Origin: Purshia tridentata | Lineage: Eukaryota; Streptophyta; Magnoliopsida; Rosales; Rosaceae | Assembly: GCA_003254885.1 (NCBI GenBank) | Contig: QANT01006271.1 | Span: 78,592-142,591, forward strand | Direction of reading: 5' to 3' | DNA length: 64,000 bases | Shown here: positions 1-12,801 of the stretch, piece by piece | Layout of the letters: each line of letters opens with the position of its first letter | Position numbering within the stretch: position 1 is the first letter of the stretch | The notes under the pieces: model-generated | Database searches by the model: none | What the model was told of the DNA's origin: nothing | What the model saw: the letters and a program-made list of their open reading frames with translations, nothing else | Translations under genes and position numbers: made by a program

Positions 1-1909
1 AAACTCTAAGTCTCTAATAAACATTGGATGCCTTTACATATATTATGTGTCATCATCAATTACTTTGATCAAATACTTGGCGTGCAATATTACTAATGAT
101 GGGAGTATGGGACTGACTTTCGCTCACCACCACAACAATGCACGCCTACTTCAATTAATATTCCTCTTTCTTCGTCCATTTAATCAGCAGTACTGTCACA
201 ATGATTTACCTCCAAAAGCTGAAATTTTACCATGTCACAATGATTCACATTGTAGCATTTATGGCTATTTGGAGATATAACATTTTCTAGGTGTAATTTG
301 AACAAAAATATATTTTCACCCTCTTCTCTTCGAAAAATAGTTATATGCATGCTATAAGCCTATAACCCCAATTTGCCGTTTTCAACAAAATTAAGAAATC
401 ACCAAGTTGTCATGTATGTCACAATCCGATTGCTGTTCTTATAAGGAAACTAATTTTGACTTCAAAAAGCATATTCAAACCTTAGAATGCATTCCTATGT
501 AAGATCGACCACCAATCCTTAACTTTAGGATCCTGCTCTCCATGCTTATATATATATATATATATGCATGGTTATGCAGTTTATCTGGTGCGACAATACA
601 TGCTGATTGCCATCCATGTTTTATTGACTTTGACTTGAACCAAAAGTTTTTTTGTTTGCATCTAGAACAAAGGAATGGTGGTGGTAGTGGAAGACATCAT
701 ATCAAACCGAATTATCATATCATATCATATCATTATCAATGTAAATAATGATATGGGGTCGGACCCATTTGTCCCTAATACATTCTTAACCTTGAGATGA
801 CCCACTAGAGGTGGTGGGTAATCATAAATCACAAAATTATCATAAGTGACCATACCATACCTCTCTCCTTATCCAAATTGTGATTAATTATTCTCATTTC
901 ATTTTTTCCTTTTCTTTGTTTTTGTCTTCTCACGTGGATAGTGCAAATTTTCCCAAAAGGCAAAGCTATTTTTCTATATTTTATTTTACCCTTAAACATA
1001 AGGGGTAATTAGAGATCTAGCTCCCTCATCTTTTGACCATTGGATTTGGAGCTGCTACCCCATAAATAGACCTTTCTTTTCTGGCTTTGTAAGGGTAAAC
1101 AAAGCATCAAGTAGTATATATGTAGAAGCATTTCAAAACACACCTTTCCAATAACAAAGAAAATTGACACAATTCACTATCTCATCAATATCTTTAATAA
1201 ATACTGAATATGTGTAATTACGGAATAAGGCAAGATATTTTTAGCGCGAGGATTTTTATTTTGGTACGAACTCAAGGAATATTTTCTGACAAAGACAAAA
1301 GAGTCGGGGAATATTTCACTTTTTAATCGTTACAAGTTATAGGGGACAAAAAAGTAAAATACGTCAATATTGTCAAACTAATAAAACTACTTTTTAATTT
1401 TCCCGCGTTTTTTAGCCTGTTGCTGATGAGAGGTTTTGACTTTGTCTGTGAACAGTGAACAAAGTTACAAGCCCCTCCTTTCTGTGCTCCTACTCCTTTC
1501 TTCAATATAATACTATTAATTAATTAATATTATGCAAAAGGAAAACAGCACCCCCTCCCTCCTTTAATTTAAAAACACGTTTAATCCAAGAGAGAGCAAC
1601 AAAAACAGGAAGAGATTATGCAAGATTTTGAGTGTGACTGTGTGACTGTGTGAGTGAGTGTGATACTAGAACCCAAAAAAAAAGGCAGAAAAGCATGACC
1701 CACCAAATAGGCCCATTTGCTTTGGACAATTGCAATCTATGTCTGAACACCACCTGTTTGACGAAAATGGCCAAAGAGGTTCACCTACAGCAACATCTCC
1801 CACTGAGTCTCTGTCTCTCTTCCCCTCATTTCACTCTCTCAACCCCTCCATTCTTTTTTTTTCGCCCTGACATTCCAATTTTCTCTTCTGGGTTACCACT
1901 TTTCTCTCC
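1..1909. other. Intergenic region and 5' leader of the NPH3-like gene
   Basis: No convincing coding gene is visible. The stretch is AT-rich, with a TA dinucleotide run near 547-565 and a TCATA repeat near 713-734. The last 350 bases become pyrimidine-rich (CTCTCTTCC type) and probably form the promoter and 5' UTR of the downstream BTB gene. Open frames here are short and have no recognisable protein pattern. Confidence 0.6.
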
Positions 1910-4900
1910 ATGGACCGCGGTGACAAGCATCAGCAGCAGCAGCAGCAGCAGCTCTCTATGGCTAAGAGTTCGCGGCAGCAGCGATACAATGAATGGTTTG
2001 TTGGTTGCTTTTTTCTGTGTGGTTTTGATGTTGTAATTCACTTGAATATTTGCAATCTTCTTCTTTGAGTATTACCTCAATGATACTGTCAGTGCTATGT
2101 TTGATATCTCTTTGTGCTTTGATCTTGTAATTTATTCCTATTCTACTATTACTTTTATGGCTGTCACAGGCAATGTATAGCTTTTCATTTATTTTTTCTG
2201 TGGTTTTGTTGCTCTTTCTCTGTTTTGATGACTGATGTTATAGACTTGAGGTTACTGCGTTTATTGCTAAACTTCATAGTTGTCTTATTCAATTGTTTCT
2301 CGAGTACTCTGGAAAGTTTTATATCAATGTAAAGTGTTAATGAAATTACTTTGTTTTCAACAATAATTCTAATTGCTTACTGTCTGATTTTTTGTGATTT
2401 TTGTTTTCTCTTCATATGTCTTTTAGAAATTGAGCTTTAAATTCTATTAATTAGTGTAATTTCAAATAGCTGCAATGGTCTCTTGTATTAGTGTGTGGTT
2501 GGTATATTCTGTAGGATTTTCCGGGATGTTCCCAGCGATATTACAATAGAAGTGAGTGGAGGGGCTTTCTCACTACATAAGGTAACTATTTGCGTTCTTT
2601 TGTTACTTTTAAATTCCTCATTATTTTCTGCTTGAAAACAGATTGATCAAAATTACTCTTGCAACAAATCTCTCTCTCTCTCTCTCTCTCTCCCTATATA
2701 TATATATGTATATCTCTGTGTGTGTAAATTTAATGCAATAATCAGAGCATGCTGTAACATGACTTGCGTTTTCACTGTCTTGATGAACTTCTGATTAATG
2801 TTATTTTTTAATGTAGTTCCCTCTTGTCTCTCGAAGTGGGCGAATCCGAAAGTTAGTTGCTGAACATAGGGATTCTGATATCTCAAGGGTGGAGCTTCTT
2901 AATCTACCAGGAGGTGCTGAATCATTTGAATTGGCAGCAAAATTCTGTTATGGTATTAACTTTGAAATCACATCTGCAAATGTTGCTCAGCTGTGTTGTG
3001 TTTCTGATTACCTTGAAATGACTGAAGAGTTCTCAAAAGATAATCTTGGTTCACGTGCTGAAGAATATCTTGAAATTGTCGTTTGCAAGAGTCTTGAAAT
3101 GTGTGTTGAAGTTTTGCAACAATGTGAGATGTTACTCCCTCTAGCTGATGAGCTGAGAATAGTTAGCCGTTGCATAGATGCAATAGCCTCAAAGGCTTGT
3201 GTAGAGCAAATTGCTTCAAGCTTCTCACGCTTGGAGTATAGCAGCTCAGGGAGGCTTCACATGAACAGGCAAACCAAATGTGATGGGGACTGGTGGATAG
3301 AAGATCTTTCTGTTCTTCGGGTTGACTTGTACGAAAGAGTCATAACAGCCATGAAATGTCGTGGAGTCCGCCCTGAGAGTATTGGTGCATCTCTTGTGAA
3401 CTATGCCCAGAAGGAGTTGACAAAGAAGTCCAGCTTATGGAACCCCTCTAGCCAGACAAAAGTTGATGTAATTTCAGTTTCATATGGGCATGAAAAACTT
3501 GTGGTTGAGACAATTGTCAGCCTTCTGCCTGTTGAGAAACTTGCTGTTCCAATCAATTTCCTTTTCGGGCTTTTGCGAAGTGCTGTAATGCTTGATTGCA
3601 CAATTGCTTGCAGACTTGATCTGGAGAGGAGGATTGGGTCCCAGTTGGATATTGCTACTCTTGATGATCTTCTAATTCCATCTTTCAAGCATGCTGGCGA
3701 TACTTTATTTGATGTGGATACTGTGCATAGGATTTTAGTTAACTTTTCTCAGCAAGATGATAGTGAAGAAGATATGGAAGATGCCTCCGTTTTTGAATCT
3801 GATAGTCCTGACTCGCCTTCCCAAACTGCTTTGTTTAAAGTTGCAAAGTTGGTGGACAATTACCTTGCTGAAATAGCCCCTGATGCAAACCTGAAGCTTG
3901 CTAAATTTTTAGTCATTGCTGATGCTTTACCTGCACATGCACGAACTGTTCATGACGGGTTATATCGAGCCATCGATATTTATTTAAAAGTATGTTTTTC
4001 TTCTTCGTCTTAATTAAGATGTTTTGCTATTTACAGAAACCTAGTTGGGGTGGGTGTGGTGGGTGGGTAGGGAATATAAGTTAAATGTTATCATCTTGTA
4101 GATAATTGTTGGTTCTGTTAGAAGTTAGGAAAAAGCACTTGCTTGCTAGAATGAACATGAAAAAAATATAATGTGAAGAATTCTCAAGAAAAACTTTTCC
4201 CACTCAACTAAGCTCATTATGCAATATGCTTTAGTAATGCACAATGTTCTTGTTTTCTAATTATCATTCAGATAAAAATAAATTTTAAGTTTTCTTGGGA
4301 TAATATTGGCCCAGGGTAGAAAAGCACCATTCATTCATTAGTATAAATTTAATTATATATGTTCTTTTTCCCACAGGCCCATCAAGGTTTATCAGATACA
4401 GACAAGAAGAAGCTCTGCAAACTGATTGATTTCCAAAAGCTCTCACAAGAAGCTGGTGCACACGCTGCACAGAATGAGCGCCTCCCCCTCCAGTCAATAG
4501 TACAAGTGCTTTATTTTGAGCAAATAAGGCTCAGAAATTCTCTAGGCTGCTCCAATGGTGATGATGAACCCAAACCACTGCACCAGTCATGGCGGATCAG
4601 CAGTGGTGCACTCAGTGCAGCGATGTCTCCACGAGACAACTATGCATCATTAAGGAGAGAAAACCGTGAACTAAAACTTGAGCTTGCTCGGCTACGGATG
4701 AGACTAAATGATCTTGAAAGAGAACATGTCTGTATGAAGAGGGATATGGAGAAATCTAACTCTCGTAAATTTATGAGCTCTTTCTCTAAGAAAATTGGCA
4801 AGTTAAGCTTCTTTGGACATAGTTCTTCAAGGGGATCCACTTCTCCATCCAGGCATTCATATAGAACTGATTCTAAGGTGATCGAGAGAACGTGTGCAAG

Positions 4901-4910
4901 CACAGATTAG
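1910..4910 (+). CDS. NPH3/RPT2-like (NRL) BTB/POZ domain protein
   Basis: Four exons: 1910-1995, 2515-2581, 2817-3989, 4377-4910; 619 residues with consistent splice phases. NRL proteins act as plasma-membrane-associated signalling scaffolds and candidate substrate adaptors of CUL3 ubiquitin ligases, the best known acting with phototropins. Residues about 30-130 are a BTB fold (starting FRDVPSDITIEV, then FPLVSRSGRIRK and ELAAKFCYGINFEI). The NPH3 domain begins near residue 212 (DWWIEDLSVLR) and runs to about 490 (SQEAGAHAAQNERLPLQ). A coiled coil follows (SLRRENRELKLELARLRMRL) and the C-terminus ends FFGHSSSRGS...CASTD. The start is the ATG before a seven-glutamine run; a second in-frame ATG lies at 1958. 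Length and sequence resemble, from memory, Arabidopsis At5g48800 (614 residues). The exact signalling partner is not inferable. Confidence 0.95.
2669..2707. repeat. CT and TA microsatellite in an intron
   Basis: A CT dinucleotide run (about 24 bases) is followed directly by a short TA run, inside intron 2 of the NPH3-like gene. It is likely polymorphic but has no visible coding effect. Confidence 0.9.
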
Positions 4911-5392
4911 GCAATCCACATTACCAGGAATTTTTTCACGTTTTATTAAGTGCAAGCCATGTTCATTGTGACATTTTACTATATTATGCTTTTTTGGCCA
5001 CCCTGTAAATAAGATTGGGTGCTTTGAGTCAGGAATAGCGGGTAAAACTTCTTGATTGCAAGTGATGCTTTTGAGTGAGTACAGTTTTGACATTTGTTTA
5101 AACTTTAAATCATTTAGTAAATTTTAAATTAGCATGCAGGATTCTCATTTACAGTCATTCTGATTGGCTTGATTTTTATATAGAAAAATTCTACCTTGAT
5201 TTTAAATGTAGCAAGTTCATGGCATCTGGAGCAGTAGCTTCATGTTAATTAGTATATAGACACTATGCTGGATATATAGAAAAAAACAAATGGAAGTATA
5301 AACTTATATAGCTGCTCTAGCAAGGTAACAAGCATTGGTACATAATCAACATACAAAAAAAGGTTTAAAGAATGACTGTTGGAATAATCAAT
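4911..5392. other. Convergent 3' spacer
   Basis: About 480 bases between the stop codons of the converging NPH3-like and PADRE genes. It is AT-rich and presumably holds both 3' UTRs. Nothing else was recognised. Confidence 0.6.
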
Positions 5393-6178
5393 TTAAGCAG
5401 AGCCTGGAAACTGCACCCGTTGATCAGTGACCTTGCCTTGCCGCTCCTCATCCTTGTCTGACAAGGCAAAAGCTACCTTAAAATGAAGCAACTTACGAGC
5501 ACTGTCGGGTTTTCTTAAACAAGATTTCAACATGGTGACCTGTTTACTTTTTGCAAACATAAGATCACCATCTACTTTTCTAGGAGCATTGGCAGTCATG
5601 CCATTGATGCTATAATAATTTTCTTTAGCATATCTAGTATCAATTTTTGAATATATCTTTGATCGCCGTTTGTCAAACAAGTCTGTCCAGAACCCAAATT
5701 GGAGATCCGTTTGGAGTCCTCTGTCAGGTTCTTGGTCAGTAGGGCTTACAGTGGCACAAGAAGAAAGGTTCATAAACTGATTCTTAAGCCTTCTTCTGTG
5801 CTCTTGGTGCTTTGGTGTCATCCCAGCATATGTCTTTTGTGAGGAGGTTTCTTTAGACACCAGCTGTTGCTGACCATGATCCTTATGACATGTTCTTTGC
5901 TTCGAAGAAGATGAAGGTTGATCATCACACTGCTCTCTGGCTTTCAGCAACTGATAGATTGTGCGGTTGGGAACTATGAAGAACACTCTTCCAGGGGTCA
6001 GAACTGCTTCAGGCTTAACCACAATCCACGGGAACTCGAAGATGTCAGGCCTAGTGATGCAGTGCCTGGGGTGCCTTTTCAACACCTCAGCAGCAGGTAT
6101 TGGTTCCTTGTGAACCTCCACACGCCTTCCCGGATGCACCAATTTCAGTACACCCTTCTCCCCTGCTATGGTTCCCAT
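5393..6178 (-). CDS. PADRE (DUF4228) domain protein
   Basis: One uninterrupted exon of 261 codons from ATG (complement of 6176-6178). The N-terminus MGTIAGEKGVLKLVHPGRRV, then PIPAAEVLKRHPRH, then VLTPGRVFFIVPNRTIYQLL is the typical order of the plant PADRE/DUF4228 domain: a Gly-2 myristoylation-type start, a HPGG/HPGR-type turn, and a hydrophobic core around residues 55-80. The rest (from about residue 90) is basic, Ser-rich and probably disordered. It ends with a second weakly conserved patch (LKSCLRKPDSARKLLHFKVAF). PADRE genes are mostly known from stress- and pathogen-responsive expression; the biochemical role is unknown. It converges with the NPH3-like gene and lies in the same direction as cytochrome b5 beyond it. 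Confidence 0.85.
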   Translation of the reverse strand: MGTIAGEKGVLKLVHPGRRVEVHKEPIPAAEVLKRHPRHCITRPDIFEFPWIVVKPEAVLTPGRVFFIVPNRTIYQLLKAREQCDDQPSSSSKQRTCHKDHGQQQLVSKETSSQKTYAGMTPKHQEHRRRLKNQFMNLSSCATVSPTDQEPDRGLQTDLQFGFWTDLFDKRRSKIYSKIDTRYAKENYYSINGMTANAPRKVDGDLMFAKSKQVTMLKSCLRKPDSARKLLHFKVAFALSDKDEERQGKVTDQRVQFPGSA

Positions 6179-8051
6179 TGCAAGTTTATATTTCTTGACA
6201 AATATAGGATTAAAGAAAACTGAGGGAAGAGGGAAAGAGGCTGCATAAGTTTTCTACTTATACTCCATCACCTCACTAGATGAAAAAAAACAGGCGGCAA
6301 ATCTTATGATGATTCCTTGGTGAACAAGAAATTTGGCCGGAATAATTTGATTCAATAGGATAATCTATTTTGTAGTTTGTACAGATGGATCCGCAGTCAT
6401 TTTTTTCTTAGAAGATTCTTTGTTTGCTTGACATTGTGTGAATGGACCTTGGTGGTAGGCTCCTTTTTAACTTATCTTTTATTTTTCTTTTTCATTACTA
6501 TCGTTGCATGTCTTTTTAGATATTATGTTATTACTCTGAATCATTATTTGTTGTTTAAATGGAGTCATGGACTCATGCCTGAATGCGTAATTGTAATTCA
6601 CAATCTAACAATATAAATTACAGAATTATTCATGATTTATGAGCCATCCTCTTGAAATGAATCTTATATGTTACTGAATCTCTTCTCATTGTAAAATTAT
6701 GCCTCATAGACCATCTCCCATTAAAAATTTTCTCCACAAATAAGATATGTGATAAGCAAACATTTTATTAACTAAACACAACCATATGACCTCATGTTAT
6801 TAAGTCACAAAACCTACATGGCCATATCCGTAGGGTGGTGTTCAAAATATCCAAGAGGCAGTGGTGAAGTCAAAGCAGCCTCAAGACTCGAGAGCATTGG
6901 ATTGTTCGAATTTAAGAGTGAGCGACATTGTGACAACATTATGAACACACTCATGTGTACAAAATTCACAATAAATTAACATGAATTATGAATATAGCTG
7001 AAATGATCCAATGAGCGACCTTGAAATCACCACCTCACCTAGACATTGAGAGGTTATTGTGATTCACGCGCATATTAATTCAATTATTTTATTTGATTGT
7101 TGTGAAATAAATGCTCCTCTTCCAAAGTTTTCAATTGATCGAACTTCAAAGTTGTTTTTCTCTTTTGTTTTGCCTTCTGGCTTTTGATACTTATTTTATT
7201 AATCAAACTATCCAAGAAAACATGGGTTTGATTTTAGAGGGTTATACACATCCAAAAATTGGATCACTACATCCACACTTTTGTTTTTAAAAACTTAAGT
7301 AACATTCTACCTTCTTTGAGAAGTGCTCCCCATCAACTAGTGCTCCCCATCAACTAGTGCTCCANCCATTATGGAATTAGAAATTATTTTATTGATTTTT
7401 ATGTAATTAACCCAAGTTTAAACACTACCCAAGTGTTAAATTTCTAAAAACTTTAAAAATAGGTTAAATATTTTTTTTTTTTGGACCAAATAGGTTAAAT
7501 AGTTTTTAATTGAGTTAAATTTGAGTTAATTTTCCAAATTTCTCAACTTTTATGGCTCCAATTAAAGGAAAAATGGGTGAAGGCAAGATTGAAAAGTTGA
7601 AAAAAAAAGTGGTGGGTGTAGTGATGAAATTCTTGGGTGGAAATTGTAACTATCTAAAGCCTAAACCCCTTCGAGCACCTGAATCCGGCCTAATTAAGAA
7701 TCACAATCTTTGTGCAATGGGCCTTGATCAGAGGCCCGATTAGTCATAATTGGATCACGTCGAAAATGCACCACACTTGGCATCCTATCAGTTCAACGAC
7801 ATGTCGTATTTATGAAGAAGCATGAAACAAGAAAGCAACACACGAAGTCCAAGTTTGTGAGCCCACCAAAAGATATGGATACTAACTGCAAACCAGAAAG
7901 AGGCAGGCACAAACTTATTGCCAGAAAGAAGTCAAATATCGTAACATGCCTTGATCAAGAACAGTTCCAAAACACAACAACTAACAAAGGGTCTTCCAAC
8001 CCTGACATAAACTTATTGGAAAGCTTTTTCGATTCTCTTTTGGTTCAACAT
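6179..8051. other. Intergenic region with a short tandem repeat
   Basis: AT-rich spacer between the PADRE gene start and the cytochrome b5 3' end. At 7324-7364 a 17-base unit (GTGCTCCCCATCAACTA) is repeated two and a half times and runs into an ambiguous base at 7365, so the assembly may have collapsed or mis-called this spot. A 63-codon ATG frame at 7552-7743 has no recognisable features and was not called as a gene. Confidence 0.55.
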
Positions 8052-9213
8052 TTACGCTGTTGTTTCTTTGGTATAGAAACGGACGCCAAAAGCCATACCC
8101 AAAATAATGAGGGGTACAAGGAACTGGAGGAGTCTGATGATGAAGTCCGGTGTCTTGTCCTGATTGTAGTGAGGCTGCTTCGGAGGAGTGTACTTCGTCT
8201 TCGTGGGGATGGACGATGCATCGAACTCTCCAACATAAAATTCGTCCATCATTGCTCTAGCAGTGGAACTGTGGCCAATATCCTCAAAATCATCACTTGC
8301 ATCCTTCCCTGCAAACCATAGATCACCTTTAAGTCCACAAATCAAATTTGAGGGCATCAACAAGTTTCTGCAGTATTTGTCAAACCTGTGGCTGACAATA
8401 AGACCTCATCACCACCAGGATGGTCCTCCAAGAATTTTGTCACATCATATACCTGATCAAGAATCAAAATTTAATCGTCTATTTACAGATTCTACATTAT
8501 TTACAACCAAAGCCTAAAAAGTATCATCTATTTTTTGATATCAATCTGTATTATAAGCACAAACCACCACAATTTCAGCTAAGAAGTTCAACAAAAACGA
8601 ACAAACAACTGCACATTCACCGCCAGAGTAGATGAAGCTTCCATAAGTTCAAATGTTCAATGACATTTATCATCATGACAAAACCGATGTTTATCAGTCT
8701 GATTCATGTCAATCTAAATCAGCCATCTGGACCTTTTTTAATTTGAGGCAATCTTAGAAATGCATTGTAAGGTCCCATATCATCCTGATTTAATTACTAC
8801 TATAATATGACAGAGCAATTCACAACTTGCTCACTATATACAAGGATAAAATGAGTATTATTTCACAGTCAAACATAAACCCTATCTACGCTCAAAATAT
8901 AATCTCAGATTATACTATAGCAGTCCAAACCCACAAACAAACAATTTACAAAACAAATAAATAAACCCCAATTCCAATCAGAGCAAACCCAATGAACCTT
9001 AAACCATAACAAAGGAAACAAGAACAAGTACAATCACACACACAAAGCCTTTAACACAACCCATGAAAGCTTATGAGTACATGACAATTTTTTACTGAGA
9101 ATTGGAGCACAGAGAATACAATATACCTTGCCATCAATGACGAGCCAGCAGTCTTTGCGGTCCTTGTGCTCAGAGACCTCAGCCAAACTGTAGACCTTGC
9201 TCTTTCCACCCAT
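8052..9213 (-). CDS. CB5: Cytochrome b5, ER tail-anchored
   Basis: Three exons on the minus strand: 9127-9213, 8386-8452, 8052-8308; 136 residues. The protein carries electrons to ER enzymes such as fatty-acid desaturases and hydroxylases, and binds haem through two histidines. These are visible as the HPGG motif in exon 2 (LEDHPGGDEVLL) and the GHS motif in exon 3 (DFEDIGHSSTAR). The C-terminus (residues about 108-130, IIRLLQFLVPLIILGMAFGV) is a single membrane segment followed by a short basic luminal tail, typical of tail-anchored b5. Length matches the family (about 134). The 77-base intron 2 is short. From memory it is closest to Arabidopsis CB5-D/CB5-E, and At5g48810 would fit the synteny with the neighbouring BTB gene. 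Confidence 0.95.
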
Positions 9214-10399
9214 TGCCTGAGGATTGAACTGATAAAAACTTGTGCAGCTTGGCACTCGCTCGCAGAGACTGCGTGGATTTGAATGAGAAAAGTAAAGAGA
9301 GAGGTGGGTTGGTGAGGCCGAGGACAAATTTGATTGGGAATGGGGTAAGGTGCGATGGCTTAGTCTCCACCAACTACCAAATCACCATTCACCTATGTGT
9401 TTTTCTACCTAGTTAATAGTTTTATAATTTTGGTCTATTGTTTTATGGAATTTCCCATTTCACCTCATTTTTTATTTTTATTTTTTTATTTTTTACCTAA
9501 AAACTTGATTTTTTTTCCCCTTTCTCTCTCACTCTCACCTTTTTCTATAAAAAAAAATAAAATTTGTGCATAATAATTTTTAAAAACTCGTTCTTGATTC
9601 TTACCTAATCTGTATGATTTATTTCAAATACTTTCAAGTATGCGTCTTATAACGCTTATATAATAGTTGATTCTAAAATCTTTTAATTTGAATGATCACG
9701 TCTTTTAAATATAAATTTGAGACAAATTAATCATAAATTTATAATAGATAACATTCCAACCTAAGTGTTGACAGTTATAAAAGTGAATGTTATCTCTAAT
9801 CATCTACTAAGAAGTGGTCAACCATAGGATTTAAATAGTTCATTTTATATTCATGAAATGTGAAGAAATCTCAGCACGTCATATGTATGATGGTACACCA
9901 AGGATAATATGGTAACTAGTTCTCGAAAGTTGAGTACTATCATACATGCCCTGTTATTAAATAAAATAAACGGTCTAAACCATGCATGTAAAGATCAACA
10001 ACTAAATTGTCTAAATCCCACGAACAAAAAAAAGACCAACAACTAAAGAATAATAATTTATAAAATGGATTGTTCCCTCAATTCTACTTAAAAAATGATA
10101 CATCCTTGGTGGCCTTGGTAGGTGGTGAATCACACAACGTATAAAGCGAACGATGCCGTCAAGCTGAGAAAATTGGGCCGGTATTCTCGTACGACACAGA
10201 GCCCAATTCTCAGCCCAACAAGGCAGCTTCTAATTCTATAGAAAATGCCGGACCCGAGCCCAAACCCGGATGCAGGGTTTTCCGGTCGCTCAAAAACCCT
10301 AGCTCCGAGTCCCTTCTTATAGCCTGGTACCACAGTCACAGTCCTTGAGAGAGTGATAGACACAAACACACATAGAGAGCGTCGGTAGGGAGAGCGAAA
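9214..10399. other. Divergent spacer between cytochrome b5 and L13a
   Basis: About 1.2 kb separating the head-to-head start codons of cytochrome b5 (-) and L13a (+). The central part is AT-rich. The L13a-proximal 250 bases hold ribosomal-protein-type promoter motifs that are listed separately. Confidence 0.6.
10171..10301 (+). promoter_or_regulatory. Site II and telo-box promoter motifs of the L13a gene
   Basis: TGGGCC occurs at about 10174-10179, GCCCA-type elements at 10201-10217 and around 10258, and an AAACCCTAG telo-box core at about 10293-10301, with its reverse half near 10273. Combinations of site II (TGGGCC/T) and telo-boxes are established marks of plant ribosomal protein and other growth-linked promoters. 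The assignment of function is by analogy. Confidence 0.7.
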
Positions 10400-11787
<1,388 letters not shown>

Positions 11788-12262
11788 GTTTTAGGGACTG
11801 AGTAGTGTTTTGACTAGTTTCATACAGTTTTGTGGAGGATTACATCTTTAATGAGTTTCTTTTTTGTTCCATCATCGACTTGGATTCTTAAATCCGATAA
11901 TTTTTCAATGGCCAACTTTTTTACTTGTTTCAAGTGTAGAATGATTGTTATATGATTTTGGTCTACTTGTATGGGTTGATTTCTTGGTTTCTTTGCTGCA
12001 GCATCATGTGTTTTAACATGACTATATTATTGTGGTGTTTCGGAACTTGAATGAGGGTGTTTTGTGTAAGTTTATTTAGGGCAATGAAATGTGCTTTTTT
12101 ACTAAAAAGTAATTGGAAATCTCAATTGAAAAATTGCAATCTTGATGGTCAAGTAGTTTTAGTTTTTCAAGAACCAAATTTTGTTTTCAAATATTCAATG
12201 TTTAGCATAGCAAGCAAGCTCTGTTTCAGACCAAAAAAAGAAAAGAAAAAGCAAGCTCTGTT

Positions 12263-12299
<37 letters not shown>

Positions 12300-12331
12300 A
12301 TGCTTAACAAATTAAAACCAATAATAATAAT
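11788..12331. other. 3' region of L13a with a CT microsatellite
   Basis: The 3' UTR of L13a, then AT-rich sequence. A CT run occupies about 12264-12298. A 14-base phrase (AAGCAAGCTCTGTT) occurs twice, near 12209 and 12249, flanking an A-rich stretch. Confidence 0.6.
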
Positions 12332-12344
12332 TCATGCACTGCAT

Positions 12345-12801
12345 TTGAGTTTGGCTGAAATGTCTGGAATGACCTCCATCCCACCCAAGTTCCCAACTCG
12401 TTTATCCGGGTTAGCACAAAGTGGTACCTTTTGATATCCACACATGTTATTCACGTTAAAGGTATCACCAATCACCATTAACAGGAGGAGCAGTACCCAA
12501 GCAGCATGGCTTGTTTCCAGCTTCAAACCCTGTTTATTAATTATTTAATTTATAAAAAAAAAATTAATTGAGAGAGAGAGAGAGTCACTCTTACTTTTAG
12601 TTTAGCTGCATTAGTGAAGGACATGAATTCACTGTAGTGGTCACTGTAGGCGATAGTAACATCAGGGTGTTCTTTCTTCAACCCCTCAATGGCAAACTTA
12701 AGGTGGTCATGGTGAGTGGCTGCAATACTATTCATTGGCTTGCTGCAGTTCCCTTCATCATAGGGACAGCAGCAGTAATACAACCGACCACTCAAAGCCA
12801 A
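12345..12801 (-). pseudogene. GDSL esterase/lipase, C-terminal fragment
   Basis: Two exon-like blocks on the minus strand match the C-terminal part of plant GDSL (SGNH) lipases. 12596-12801 encodes NSIAATHHDHLKFAIEGLKK followed by EHPDVTIAYSDHY. A GT-AG intron of 66 bases follows, then 12345-12529 encodes GFEAGNKPCCLG and, in another frame, NNMCGYQKVPLCANPDKRV. The frame must shift inside the second block (a TGA and extra bases follow PPVNGDW). The family's W-D-G-x-H catalytic block after DKRV reads only GNLGGMEVIP, lacking the histidine. The N-terminal GDS block and the rest of the enzyme are absent nearby. This is therefore a decayed fragment. The family assignment is good; the subfamily is not determined. 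Confidence 0.75.

Noticed and set aside
1650-2041. Overlapping open frames on both strands around 1.65-2.04 kb
   Set aside because: They are leader sequence and a shadow of the CAG run in exon 1 of the NPH3-like gene, which uses a different frame.
7552-7743. 63-codon ATG frame, Lys-rich start
   Set aside because: No recognisable motif, no promoter or splice support, and located in AT-rich spacer.
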